Origin: Fimenecus sp900545625
GTDB lineage: Bacteria > Bacillota > Clostridia > Oscillospirales > Acutalibacteraceae
Length of the DNA stretch: 64,000 bases
Assembly: GCA_963931525.1 (NCBI GenBank)
Contig: OZ007023.1
Span: forward strand, 1,798,001-1,862,000
Direction: 5' to 3'
Position numbers and translations under genes: made by a program. This document shows positions 16,161 through 24,887 of this stretch, one piece after another; positions within the stretch are counted from its first letter, which is position 1; each line of letters starts with the position of its first letter. Under the pieces are notes generated by a model. The model was not told the origin of the DNA and did no database searches. It saw only the letters and a program-made list of their open reading frames with translations.

Positions 16161-18635
16161 TTACGCCTGTGCGCTTGCCGCTTCGGCTTTGATCGCACGA
16201 TAACGCGCTTCGAGCTCACCGAAATGCGTATAATTCTCCGCCTGCTTAAGCAAGCGTTCAGCGTCCATATACGGCTTGGCAACGCGGTTGTAGTCCGCTT
16301 GCTTGTCAAGCTCCGCACGGATCTGCTTATTCAGGACCTTAATTTTGGTTTTAAGCGCCCGAAGCTCTTCCTGCACCGCTTTTTTGCCGGCCTTATCCTT
16401 TTTCTCACCGACTTCAAACAGACGCTTGTAAAGCGCGTCTTCCTGCTTGTCATACGATTCTTCTGTTTCAAGCAATGCTTTCAGCGGTGCCTCGTCGGGA
16501 ACAAGGATCGCCTTGCCGTTCGGATAATATTTATCGAGATATTTACGTGCCGTCAGACGTGTGCGGCAGAAATGCACGCGATATTTGCGGAATTCCTTTT
16601 CGTCCTCGGTCTTGTTCGGCAGGGCCTTCGCCGCGCGCAGATCGGCGCGCAGGTCGGAAATGTTTGCCTCCCGAAGCCCCGAAAGCCCGGCGCTGTAAAC
16701 CATTTGCGCATCGGCAAGCTCCTGTTTGCCGAGCTCGCTTTCAAAACGGGACATTTCTTTTAATACGAAAGGCGCAAGTTGGATCTCCAAGTTGCGGGCG
16801 ATCTTGGCTTTCCGCGCTTTTTTCGCCGTGGAAACCGCTGCCTTGTCCTTCGCTTTCTTTGCTGCTTTGATCTCGTCTTTCGTGACCTTTTCAACCTCTT
16901 CATTAATCAGCTTCTTAGCGGAATCGACCATTTCCACGACTTCCACCAAGCTGTCGTCGCTTAAGGTATTGTTGCCGAAGTCCTCAAAGAACGCACGGAT
17001 CTTCAAGACCTTGACCATGCCCTGCTGCTTAAGCTCAGTCAAATCGTAGAAGAAATACGGCAGGACGTTGATGAATGCGCCGGCGATAGAGGCAATGATC
17101 AATACGCCGCAAACCGTTTGCAGCACGTTGCCGTCATACAGTGCAAAATATGCGGTACTGGAACTGGACGCATCCGCGATCACATCTTTGACGACATTAC
17201 CGTTACGAAGAACTTTATTCATAACCTCGGGGTCATTGAGCACGCGCGCGGCGGTCGCTTCGTTGATGCCGAAGCGGTCATACAGGAGATTCACGATACC
17301 GCTGCTCGCAACGGTCACAAGTCCGCCTATGGCGGTGATGGTCGAGAACATGCCGTCAATGCGCTCGCCGCTGACGTATTGCTGATAGTCGCGGATATCT
17401 GCGTTGATGGAAGGCGTCAAGATCTGCATAAAGGCGTTCATCAGGTTGTTCATCCAATAGCAAACGACCAACAGGATGAGCGGCACCCATGTTGTGATCG
17501 CGCTGGTGTCAGCCCCCGTCATATCTATCGTGCGCACAACAGGGAGCATAAGCGCGATAAAGACAATGTTCATTACATTCGTGCCGATCAGCACGATGCG
17601 TTTGCCCCAAAGGCGAATGAAAATGGGGGCAAGAAGCATGCCCACAAGCCCGGCATTTTGACAGATGAGCGTGATCACGGAATACACGGGACCGCTGCAA
17701 ATGCCGCCGTAGCTGTACAGCCAGCCGAGAACATTGGTCATGGATGTCTCAAGGAAACCGAGCCACGTTGCCATGGCAATGACCCAGAAATATTTGTTGC
17801 GCAGCACCTCGCGCAGCGAATCCATGAAACGGATCTGGATAACGTGTGTCTTTGCCTGAACGATCTTTTCCTTGGTATTTACGTAAACAACGATGCTCAA
17901 AATGACCGATACGATCGCGACCGGCGGATAGATGTAACGGTACAGCCGGATGTCGTACAGGTTGTCATTGGTAAGAAGATTTGCGAAAATCGGCATCGCA
18001 AGGCTCAAAATGGACGGAGCGAGCGAATAAACAACACCTTTGATCGTGGAAACATCCGCGCGTTCCTGCGTATTGGGCGAAAGGACGTGGATCAGGTTGT
18101 CGTACGCTTCCGTAAAGAAGTAATAGAAGAAATTTTGTATGAAATTAAACAGAAGCACCAGCGCGCAGGTCACGACATACGCTTTTTCCTCACCGAATAT
18201 CGTCCCTTCCCCGAACAGCGCGCCGAATTTGGCATAGGGGAACCAGACAAAAAGAATGGTGACAATCGCGCTCGGGATACCCATCTTGACGATATAGGGT
18301 CTGTACTTACCCTCTTTGCTGCGCGTGTTATCGATGATGTTCGCGCGAATGCCCGAAAGCGGGATATTTACGATCACCGAGATGAAATACATAATGTACA
18401 CATGCAGCGGTTTGACCCCGAGCGTATTGCCGATCAGGACGTTCGTTGCGGACAGGATCATGTTCGTCGCCATAACGGCAAGGAACTTCACGCCGATGCC
18501 GCCGCCCGCATAGGAGACGATCTCCCTATAGGGCATATAACGCCCTTCGGGGGGCTCGTTCCAGTGCGCTTTGACCGTACGCACCAGATTGTTGACGGCG
18601 CTGATTTTGGAATTAGCGGTTGTTTTCTTTGCCAC
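16161..18635 (-). CDS. GPH-family transporter with about 270-residue cytoplasmic coiled-coil tail
   Basis: An 824-residue protein starting with GTG after AGAGGCG. Residues about 35-545 form a 12-helix MFS_2/GPH symporter: helix 2 retains a variant loop, NTRSKEGKYRPYI follows helix 3, and the helix 10-11 loop reads NADIRDYQQYVSGERIDG, matching the family's D-[YF]-x4-TG-x-R region. After the last helix (PYFFYDLTELKQQG) the chain continues for about 270 residues of Lys/Ala/Glu-rich sequence with predicted coiled coils (about 575-620, 735-775) and no recognisable IIA domain. Typical GPH members are 450-500 residues. The gene lies 63 bp downstream of the sialidase, suggesting import of a sialylated sugar or sialic acid. 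Substrate remains inference. Confidence 0.85.
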   Translation of the reverse strand: MAKKTTANSKISAVNNLVRTVKAHWNEPPEGRYMPYREIVSYAGGGIGVKFLAVMATNMILSATNVLIGNTLGVKPLHVYIMYFISVIVNIPLSGIRANIIDNTRSKEGKYRPYIVKMGIPSAIVTILFVWFPYAKFGALFGEGTIFGEEKAYVVTCALVLLFNFIQNFFYYFFTEAYDNLIHVLSPNTQERADVSTIKGVVYSLAPSILSLAMPIFANLLTNDNLYDIRLYRYIYPPVAIVSVILSIVVYVNTKEKIVQAKTHVIQIRFMDSLREVLRNKYFWVIAMATWLGFLETSMTNVLGWLYSYGGICSGPVYSVITLICQNAGLVGMLLAPIFIRLWGKRIVLIGTNVMNIVFIALMLPVVRTIDMTGADTSAITTWVPLILLVVCYWMNNLMNAFMQILTPSINADIRDYQQYVSGERIDGMFSTITAIGGLVTVASSGIVNLLYDRFGINEATAARVLNDPEVMNKVLRNGNVVKDVIADASSSSTAYFALYDGNVLQTVCGVLIIASIAGAFINVLPYFFYDLTELKQQGMVKVLKIRAFFEDFGNNTLSDDSLVEVVEMVDSAKKLINEEVEKVTKDEIKAAKKAKDKAAVSTAKKARKAKIARNLEIQLAPFVLKEMSRFESELGKQELADAQMVYSAGLSGLREANISDLRADLRAAKALPNKTEDEKEFRKYRVHFCRTRLTARKYLDKYYPNGKAILVPDEAPLKALLETEESYDKQEDALYKRLFEVGEKKDKAGKKAVQEELRALKTKIKVLNKQIRAELDKQADYNRVAKPYMDAERLLKQAENYTHFGELEARYRAIKAEAASAQA

Positions 18636-18698
18636 GTTCTCGCCTCTTTTTTATGTAATATATCCTTTATATAGGTCTTTTCACACGCAAAAGACCGC

Positions 18699-19997
18699 TT
18701 ATCCTTCTTTGATCCAATCTACCGAAAAAGAGGCAAATCGGATCTCACGGCATTTGGTATCGGGCTCAAACAGCGCACCGATATTGCCGTCGGGCAACTG
18801 CGTCATGCAGCTGTATACAAACGATCCGGGCTTTAACAGCCGGCTGTACGGGAAGGTCTCGCCGTCATCCTCGGAGAGCCGCACCGTGCCTTCCGCACGG
18901 TCGCGGCGGTCGGCGGGATTCAAAAACACGACCGTCGGTTTTTCGGTACCCTGCAATTTCAGCACCGACATCTGGCAGACGGGCTGCGGCAGGGCGTCGT
19001 CCCAAGTGAAGTTTTCCCAGCTTTCGCCGCCGTTTTTGCTGTATGCCACGGCGGTGCTGCGGCGCGGGTCGTGGTTGCGCATAAACAATTTCAGCGTACC
19101 GTCTTCCTGCTCGATAAGCTGGGACTCGGTCAGCATATCCTTGGATTTGACCGTGCGGCAGTCCGCCCGCACGCCGTCTATCTCCCGCGTGTTGTTGGGG
19201 CTTTCGCCCAAACGCCACGTCTTGCCGCCGTCGTCGCTGTATATCACCGTGCAGGAAAGCCGCAGCGGAAACTTGCGCGTACCGAAATAGATCGGGAACA
19301 CCACGCGGCCCTTATGCGCACCATGTTCCAGCACCACGCCGCGCCCGGGGCCAGGGCCGATAAAGCTCATATACGGCAGCTTGACCTGCCGGTTCAAAGA
19401 TACGGGCTTTGACCAAGTGAGCCCGTCGTCATCACTGTAGCACAGCATCAAATAGGAGGTGTTCTCTTCCTTAAAAGCGCCGCCCGTATACAGGTTGCCG
19501 CGTTTTTTGCCGTCCTTAAAAATATCGCCGTCGGGCGTGACCGTATAGGGCGTTTCTTTTCCCGATTCTGTCACAAGCCGATCTCCGCGCCAGAGGTAAC
19601 AGCGCACCCTGCCCCTGACAAACCGTGCGCCGTCGGGCGTTTCCCCGACGCTCAGGCGGCTGTTTCGGATGCCGACGCGCGCGGGCGTATGGGAATACAA
19701 AAGCAGGATCCTGCCTGATTCCGGGAGATACGCCATCACGGGATCGATCGCTGCGGAAGAACGCATCTGTTTTGTGCCGTGCTCGGCGACGGCGACAATA
19801 TATTCGCCCCAGGTCTTGCCGCTGTCCGTACTGCGGCGCACGACCTTGTCAATACGGTTGGGATTGTCCATTCCCGAGCACACACGCGCATCCGCGCAAG
19901 CCACGACTACGCCGCTTTTGGTAGTAATCACGGACGGGATGCGGTAATACGGCGCAGGTCCCCCTGAATCGGGACCGAATACGGTTTGAAACTCCAC
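18699..19997 (-). CDS. Exo-alpha-sialidase (GH33-type), apparently cytoplasmic
   Basis: A 432-residue six-bladed propeller enzyme. The RIP motif (YYRIPS, residues 18-22) supplies the first catalytic arginine. Asp-box repeats S-x-D-x-G-x-T-W appear as STDSGKTWGE, SDDDGLTWSK, SDDGGKTWRL and SKNGGESWEN. The late SFVYSCMTQLPDGNIGALFE supplies the Tyr/Glu nucleophile region. It releases terminal sialic acid from glycans. There is no signal peptide or sorting motif, so it should act inside the cell on imported sialo-oligosaccharides, which fits the downstream transporter. No nanA/nanE/nanK catabolic genes are nearby. The GTG start follows GGGAGGAACCC. Confidence in fold is high, in linkage specificity none. 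Confidence 0.9.
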   Translation of the reverse strand: MEFQTVFGPDSGGPAPYYRIPSVITTKSGVVVACADARVCSGMDNPNRIDKVVRRSTDSGKTWGEYIVAVAEHGTKQMRSSAAIDPVMAYLPESGRILLLYSHTPARVGIRNSRLSVGETPDGARFVRGRVRCYLWRGDRLVTESGKETPYTVTPDGDIFKDGKKRGNLYTGGAFKEENTSYLMLCYSDDDGLTWSKPVSLNRQVKLPYMSFIGPGPGRGVVLEHGAHKGRVVFPIYFGTRKFPLRLSCTVIYSDDGGKTWRLGESPNNTREIDGVRADCRTVKSKDMLTESQLIEQEDGTLKLFMRNHDPRRSTAVAYSKNGGESWENFTWDDALPQPVCQMSVLKLQGTEKPTVVFLNPADRRDRAEGTVRLSEDDGETFPYSRLLKPGSFVYSCMTQLPDGNIGALFEPDTKCREIRFASFSVDWIKEG

Positions 19998-20051
19998 GGG
20001 TTCCTCCCTTTTCCATATACAACGGGATCACATATACATCTATAGTAATGT

Positions 20052-20080
20052 ATCATAATTGCCTTTGATTTGCAAGAATT
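20052..20080 (-). promoter_or_regulatory. Possible promoter for the sialidase-transporter unit
   Basis: Minus strand TTGCAA and TACATT with a 17-bp spacer lie about 60 bp before the GTG. The boxes match consensus only moderately. Confidence 0.45.
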
Positions 20081-20157
20081 TCAGAAAAAATAACAGGCAA
20101 AATCCGTTTTCGGCGTTTTAACACTTTTGTAATAATATTATAAATTGGTTACAAAAC

Positions 20158-20185
20158 TTGTTTTTTTGCGAAATCCATATATAAT
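20158..20185 (+). promoter_or_regulatory. Promoter for the O-antigen-ligase-like gene
   Basis: TTGTTT (20158-20163), 16-bp spacer, perfect TATAAT (20180-20185), 60 bp before the ATG at 20246. The rest of the 250-bp intergenic region (19998-20245) is AT-rich with no further gene. Confidence 0.6.
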
Positions 20186-20245
20186 ATAAGGCAGCCGCGC
20201 ACTTTTCGTCTTTGTGCGCCAACCTGTTATTTTGAGGATGAGTGT

Positions 20246-21697
20246 ATGAATCGAACGTTGTTTATGGAAAAGCTCGGGCGTATGCGCGAGCTGATGATAA
20301 CGGGTCGATATATGATGCTGCTGTTTACTGTGACAGCGGTCTTTGCCATTTTTGAATGGAACGTGCTCGGGGTTTTGGTATTAGCCTGCATCGTCGGCGT
20401 AACGCTTGTGATCTGTGACGATCTGCTTGCCACGTTCATGCCGTTTATGCTGGTTTGTCTGGTCGCTTCTAAGTGTTACAATTCTTACAGCATCTTTATC
20501 CAGTACGTGCCGCTCGGCATCGTGCTGATCGTTTGCCTGATCCTGCATTTCGTTTTGTATCGGAAAAAGCTCTCCTTTAAAGGCTCGCTGACAGGTTCCA
20601 TGCTGTTTGTCTCCGTTGCGGTAACGCTCGGCGGCATCGGCTTTATTTCCAAAGAAGAGTATTTCAGCGGGGTCTCGCTGTTTAACATCTGCGCGCTGGG
20701 CTTTGGCATGGTGCTCTTGTACGGCATATTTTACACGCACCTGACCGTGCGCAAAAGCTATTCTTTGATCGAAAAGGTCACGCTCATCATGGTGATCTCC
20801 GGCTGCTTTGCGAGCCTTGTCACCATCGCGTTTTATATGGTCAATATCAACGAAGTGCTGGAAACGCGCTCGCTTTTGTTCATGCAGTGGCGCAACAATT
20901 ATTCGACCTTTTTGATGCTGTGTATCCCGTTTGCATTTCTGCGCGGCAACAAGCAGCCGTATTCCATTGTGCTCGGCTTCGTGTTTTATTTCTGCATCCT
21001 GTTAACAGGTTCGCGCGGTGGTTTGGTCTTCGGCGCGGTGGAAATGCTCATGTGCTGCGCGCTGTTCATCCTGTATGACCGCAGGCGGCGGCTGACCTAC
21101 ATTTCGATCTGCGTGTGCATCGTCTTTGCGCTTCTGATCTTCTCCAGCGAATTTATCAGTTTCTTTGGTTCCACGATCGATCGGCTTTTGTCTGCGATCA
21201 ACGGCGTGCTCATCGGCGAGCAGCAGGAAGTTCGGTACTACCAATACATGCGCGGGATCGGGGATTTTCTGGAGCATCCCATTTTCGGTACAGGCATCGG
21301 GTACATGGGCAACCGCGATGTGTACGCCGGGGCGGATTTCTCCATTGCGTGGTACCACTGCTCCCCCATCCAGATCGCAGCAAGCTTCGGGATCGTTGGC
21401 ATTGCGGCGTATTCGTATCAATTTATCCGGCGCATGATCCTGCTTTGGAAAAAGCCTACGATGTTCAATATGACGGTGTTCCTTTCCTATGTCAGTTTGG
21501 AGCTGATGTCGCTGGTCAACCCCGGCATTTTCAGCCCGATCCCCTATCTGCTGATCGTCACGATGTTCTTTGCCATTGTCGAGCGCTGCAACGAGGGCGA
21601 GCCGCAGGAAACCATTTCGACCGGCACGCCGAAAGAAAGCGACGATAGCAAAGATGAACAGCAGGAACATAAGCAGGAACCCGTTGAGATCGCCTGA
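20246..21697 (+). CDS. O-antigen ligase/polymerase-like membrane protein (Wzy_C)
   Basis: A 483-residue protein with about 11-12 transmembrane helices. The Wzy_C region shows LLTGSRGGLVFG and, in the large loop, HPIFGTGIGYMGN followed by a conserved histidine in WYHCSP. These are marks of the WaaL/Wzy family, which joins undecaprenyl-linked glycans to an acceptor or polymerises them. The cytoplasmic C-terminus (about 450-483) is highly charged. In a Gram-positive host a role in attaching or polymerising a cell-surface polysaccharide is likely. No other polysaccharide gene is adjacent except an acyltransferase 2 kb away. GAGGATG before the ATG sets the start. Confidence 0.8.
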   Translation: MNRTLFMEKLGRMRELMITGRYMMLLFTVTAVFAIFEWNVLGVLVLACIVGVTLVICDDLLATFMPFMLVCLVASKCYNSYSIFIQYVPLGIVLIVCLILHFVLYRKKLSFKGSLTGSMLFVSVAVTLGGIGFISKEEYFSGVSLFNICALGFGMVLLYGIFYTHLTVRKSYSLIEKVTLIMVISGCFASLVTIAFYMVNINEVLETRSLLFMQWRNNYSTFLMLCIPFAFLRGNKQPYSIVLGFVFYFCILLTGSRGGLVFGAVEMLMCCALFILYDRRRRLTYISICVCIVFALLIFSSEFISFFGSTIDRLLSAINGVLIGEQQEVRYYQYMRGIGDFLEHPIFGTGIGYMGNRDVYAGADFSIAWYHCSPIQIAASFGIVGIAAYSYQFIRRMILLWKKPTMFNMTVFLSYVSLELMSLVNPGIFSPIPYLLIVTMFFAIVERCNEGEPQETISTGTPKESDDSKDEQQEHKQEPVEIA

Positions 21698-21704
21698 ATA
21701 TGCA

Positions 21705-21751
21705 CAACAAAGCAGCCGACTGCCTGATCTGCGCAGCCGGCTGCTTTGTTG
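21705..21751 (+). terminator. Terminator-like hairpin
   Basis: Fourteen-bp stem CAACAAAGCAGCCG/CGGCTGCTTTGTTG after the ligase-like gene. The following sequence lacks a solid T run, so efficiency is uncertain. Confidence 0.55.
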
Positions 21752-21769
21752 CGTGTCTCGGTTTTGAAA

Positions 21770-21798
21770 TTGCGCTTTCGCATGCGATGTGTTACAAT
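21770..21798 (+). promoter_or_regulatory. Promoter for the HAD phosphatase gene
   Basis: TTGCGC (21770-21775), 17 bp, TACAAT (21793-21798). Confidence 0.6.
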
Positions 21799-21826
21799 AT
21801 GTGCATCTGAAAAAATGAGGGAGCCT

Positions 21827-22660
21827 ATGAAAACACTATATTTAACGGATCTGGACGGTACGCTGCTCGGCTCCGACGGCAAGGTATCGAAGGAAAGCGC
21901 GCGCATCATAAACAGGCTTGCAAAGGAAGGTCTTCTTCTCTCCGTTGCGACGGCACGCACTTTTATGACGGCGGGCACGCTTGTGGAGTCGTTAGACCTG
22001 CGCGCCCCTGCCGTGCTCAACAACGGCGTATTTTTGTATGATTTGAAGCAAAAAAAGGTGCTCGCCTATCATGCGATCGAAGCTTCGTCGCTGGTCGAAG
22101 CGCTCAGGGCTTTTGAACGGCATAACAAGGCACCGCAGCTGTTTTTATACGGCGATGACGGGCTTTTGTCCATTCATTTTACCGAGCACAGGCTGCAGGT
22201 CCAAAAGGATTTTTACGAAGCGCGCAAGGACAGCTTTCAGGGGCGGTTTCGGCGTGTGGAAAAATTAGAGGTGCCGCACGGACAGCACGCGACCTACCTT
22301 AGTTTAGTAGACACGCGAGAAGATCTGCTGCCCGTTACAAAGGAACTGCAAAGGATTGACGGGATCTCCTTTTCTTTTTATGCGGACAGCTATTCGCCGT
22401 ATTGGTTTTTGGAGGTCTATTCCGAAAAAGCGGGCAAGGGCAGCGCAGCGCTGGAGGCAAAACGCCTGTGCGGTGCAGAGCGCTTGGTCGTATTTGGGGA
22501 CAATTTCAATGATCTGCCCATGTTCGCCTGCGCCGACGAAAAATACGCGGTGCAAAACGCCGAGGACGAGCTCAAAGCGGCGGCAGACGGCGTGATCGGC
22601 AGCTGCGATGCCGACGGCGTGGCACGATTTTTGGAACAGCGATTTCAGGCGGGGAAATAG
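21827..22660 (+). CDS. Cof-type HAD-superfamily phosphatase
   Basis: A 277-residue cytoplasmic hydrolase of the HAD IIB (Cof) group. Motif I is TDLDGTLL with the nucleophilic Asp at residue 8, motif II is the Thr in VATART, and motif IV is FGDNFNDLPMF. A cap domain lies between, as expected. Family members dephosphorylate sugar phosphates, flavin or pyridoxal phosphates; the particular substrate cannot be assigned. ATG 21827 is chosen because GAGGGAG lies just upstream and the promoter lies within the longer frame. Confidence 0.9.
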   Translation: MKTLYLTDLDGTLLGSDGKVSKESARIINRLAKEGLLLSVATARTFMTAGTLVESLDLRAPAVLNNGVFLYDLKQKKVLAYHAIEASSLVEALRAFERHNKAPQLFLYGDDGLLSIHFTEHRLQVQKDFYEARKDSFQGRFRRVEKLEVPHGQHATYLSLVDTREDLLPVTKELQRIDGISFSFYADSYSPYWFLEVYSEKAGKGSAALEAKRLCGAERLVVFGDNFNDLPMFACADEKYAVQNAEDELKAAADGVIGSCDADGVARFLEQRFQAGK

Positions 22661-22680
22661 GCGTATGAAAGGGGCTTGCT

Positions 22681-23481
22681 TTGCTGTACCGAACAGATGC
22701 TTTTGAAGAAACGCACATCAATCCCATAACGCAAAAAGCATATGACGACACTTGGCTTGTCGTACAATTAACGGATGCGGCGGACTACCAAATGCTTTGC
22801 GGCAGCCGCAACGGCTGTGCTTACACGCTGAAAGTCAGCCGACGTTTCAGCGGTTGGGAGTTTGCCGTTGGTGATTTTTTGGATTTCTATGCAAACGGTG
22901 GCAAAAATGTGCTTGCAGTCCTGTCTGAAGCGGATTTACAAGCCGTTCGCTCCATTTACGGCTCGCATAGCTGCCGCGACCGCTATTTGCGGACAGGAGA
23001 GCCGACCGTACTCGTACACTCCACCAACTTTGCGGCGTGGGATTCCATTCAAAAAGACGGATGCCTGCTTTCGTTTAACCGTCTGAAAGCGCGTAAAAAC
23101 GATTTGGACGAATTGCCCATCGGAAAGCAACTCGGGGATTTAGAGGAATTCAGTGATTATATTATGTTCGGCTCGGGTTCTGCGATTTCCGGAGAACTGG
23201 TCGAACTCTCTCGTCAGCGCGGTAAGATTCTGACTGACGAATCAGCGGAATACCGCACTGGTGTAAGATTGTATTTTGATGCATGTAAAATCGCGCAGGA
23301 AGGCTTACTGGTACGTGATGGCATGCACCTGAAAGTAAAAAACCGGCTTGAACTGACGCCGTATTTATTATTTTGTGCAACGTGGGAAACTGTAGGTCTG
23401 CCTTCCTCCATCGCCACACCGCGCGCGTTTGCTGAGGCGGCGAATGCACGTTTTGAAAGAATAAGAGCCCGTCACCGGTAG
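22681..23481 (+). CDS. Uncharacterised protein, possible ADP-ribosyltransferase-like fold
   Basis: A 266-residue soluble protein beginning with TTG at 22681, six bases after AAAGGGG. No nearby in-frame ATG has a ribosome site. I do not recognise a family. Residues about 110-130 (TVLVHSTNFAAWDSIQKDG) resemble the H-x-T-x5-W-x-x-I-x-x-x-G start of KptA/DarT/ART-type proteins, where the His binds NAD, and YRTGVRLYFDACKI could be the second motif. The catalytic glutamate cannot be placed with confidence. It follows the HAD gene by 20 bp and may be co-transcribed. Alternative: an unrelated hypothetical. No toxin/antitoxin partner is next to it. Confidence 0.6.
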   Translation: MLYRTDAFEETHINPITQKAYDDTWLVVQLTDAADYQMLCGSRNGCAYTLKVSRRFSGWEFAVGDFLDFYANGGKNVLAVLSEADLQAVRSIYGSHSCRDRYLRTGEPTVLVHSTNFAAWDSIQKDGCLLSFNRLKARKNDLDELPIGKQLGDLEEFSDYIMFGSGSAISGELVELSRQRGKILTDESAEYRTGVRLYFDACKIAQEGLLVRDGMHLKVKNRLELTPYLLFCATWETVGLPSSIATPRAFAEAANARFERIRARHR

Positions 23482-23523
23482 ACAACCGGGAGCAAAAGCC
23501 TTATTTATTTGAGGACACCGCAT

Positions 23524-24561
23524 TTACGGTATCAAGTGCCGCACGATCGGGATTTTTTGCAGCAGGCAGGTCAGCAAAACGCAGAAGCCATAAATCAGGA
23601 TCGGCATGAAAAGCATGAAGCTCATTGGATAACCGTCCAACCATCCGTATTTTTCGCTTATTTGCAGCACCAGCATGTGCATGACATAGACCCCGAGTCC
23701 CGCGCCCGCCGCCTTGGTCACGAATCTTTGCGGTATGAAACGGTAGACTTTCTGCCACGGAATATGCTTAAACCATAACAGGAGCGCCGCCGACATCGGG
23801 AAACAGGCAACGGAATTGTACTCCATGAAAAAGGTATTTGTTTCTCCGCTTTGCCGCGCCAGCGCCCAGGTCCCGAAAAACATCAAGAGCGCGCCGCTTG
23901 CCCCTGCCGCATAAATCAACAGGCGTGTTTTTTTAGAATATTGTTCATGGCGAATCAGCCATCCGAGAAAAACATAACCGAAATATCCGCCGACTATAGC
24001 AGGCTTTAATTCGCCGTAAACGGGTCCCACATAGCGCGTGAACACCGGCAGGAGCGCATTAAAAACAAAGCTCAGGGCACATAAATATTCGATCTGCCGA
24101 AAATTCTCAGGCTTGGCGAGCAGGGAAAGCACCGGCATGGCGAGATAAATGCCGAACAACGCATAAAAAAACCAAAAAATATTTGTCGCACCATTGTTAA
24201 GGAACGCATTGCGAACCGCCGCAAGGTCGGGAAGCGAAGCTTGATACATAATGACGGGAGAAAACAGATAAACGACCGTCCAAAACAAAAACGGTATCCC
24301 CGTGCGCAGCGCTCGCTTTTTGAAAAAGGTGCGGGTGGTGTAACGGCGGCGATATTCCAGCAAGGTCGTACCCGTGAGCATGAAAAATACCGGGACGGCA
24401 AAGTGCATGACCGTTTGGATCAGCAGTGCAAGATACCATCGACGCTCTTCCGCATAATTGAACACGCCGCCGGAGCAGTGCAGGCATATGACGGCAAACG
24501 CCGCAGCAATATTTGCAAAGTCAACGTAATCCAGCCGTTTTTTATCTTTCGTTTGAACCAT
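23524..24561 (-). CDS. Acyltransferase family 3 membrane protein (OafA/YrhL-like)
   Basis: A 345-residue protein with about ten transmembrane helices. The start region LDYVDFANIAAAFAVICLHC is the family's first helix, with the usual R/H positions partly kept (the catalytic His lies in ICLHC), and FFMLTGTTLLEYRRR follows in helix 2/3. These enzymes O-acetylate or succinylate surface polysaccharides and lipids using cytoplasmic acyl-CoA. It is monocistronic with its own promoter and converges on the hypothetical gene. An OafA-like partner for the polysaccharide ligase at 20246 is possible but unproven. Confidence 0.85.
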   Translation of the reverse strand: MVQTKDKKRLDYVDFANIAAAFAVICLHCSGGVFNYAEERRWYLALLIQTVMHFAVPVFFMLTGTTLLEYRRRYTTRTFFKKRALRTGIPFLFWTVVYLFSPVIMYQASLPDLAAVRNAFLNNGATNIFWFFYALFGIYLAMPVLSLLAKPENFRQIEYLCALSFVFNALLPVFTRYVGPVYGELKPAIVGGYFGYVFLGWLIRHEQYSKKTRLLIYAAGASGALLMFFGTWALARQSGETNTFFMEYNSVACFPMSAALLLWFKHIPWQKVYRFIPQRFVTKAAGAGLGVYVMHMLVLQISEKYGWLDGYPMSFMLFMPILIYGFCVLLTCLLQKIPIVRHLIP

Positions 24562-24578
24562 TCCTGTTCACCCCATTT

Positions 24579-24607
24579 AGTCTAATCTCTTTTAGACCCG
24601 CCGTCAA
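24579..24607 (-). promoter_or_regulatory. Promoter of the acyltransferase gene with an inverted repeat over the -10
   Basis: Minus strand TTGACG (24602-24607) and TAGACT (24579-24584), spacer 17 bp. A perfect inverted repeat GTCTAA-N6-TTAGAC (24580-24597) covers the -10 and half of the spacer. Its location fits a repressor operator; no regulator is assigned. Confidence 0.6.
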
Positions 24608-24660
24608 GGCGGCTCTTAAAAAATGTGCTGCTGTTTTTCTTTGAAAATCGAAAAAAAGAA

Positions 24661-24689
24661 TTGACAAATCCACATTTCAATGCTATTAT
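24661..24689 (+). promoter_or_regulatory. tRNA-Leu promoter
   Basis: Perfect TTGACA (24661-24666), 17-bp spacer, TATTAT (24684-24689). Confidence 0.8.
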
Positions 24690-24726
24690 ATTCGAGCACG
24701 CGGAAAAACCGCTTCGTGCTCAATAT

Positions 24727-24813
24727 GCGGATATGGCGGAATTGGCAGACGCGCTAGATTCAGGTTCTAGTCGGGGCAACTCGGTGGAGGTTCAAGTCCT
24801 CTTATCCGCACCA
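24727..24813 (+). tRNA. tRNA-Leu, anticodon CAG
   Basis: An 87-nt class II tRNA with encoded CCA. The acceptor stem is GCGGATA paired with TATCCGC, discriminator A, then CCA. The anticodon stem CTAGA/TCTAG encloses TTCAGGT, so the anticodon is CAG. A long variable arm follows (GTCGGGGCAACTCGGTGG region), and the T arm contains GGTTCAAGTCC. It has its own promoter and terminator. Confidence 0.95.
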
Positions 24814-24853
24814 AACCTGCGGGGTGCGCTAAATGCGCTCCGCGGGTTTTCTT
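24814..24853 (+). terminator. Terminator after tRNA-Leu
   Basis: AACC-GCGG/CCGC-GGTT stem with an inner GTGCG/TGCGC pairing, followed by TTTTCTTAATTTTTT. Confidence 0.75.
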
Positions 24854-24887
24854 AATTTTTTGCTTTGAAAACTTTTTGGGTGAGCCT

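Noticed and set aside
17118..18674. 518-codon plus-strand open frame within the GPH transporter
   Set aside because: Opposite-strand shadow with His/Arg/Asp-rich nonsense composition; the minus frame is a clear transporter.
24625..24855. Open frame over the tRNA-Leu gene
   Set aside because: It encodes the tRNA sequence as peptide (MAELADALDSGSSRG type), a well-known artefact.
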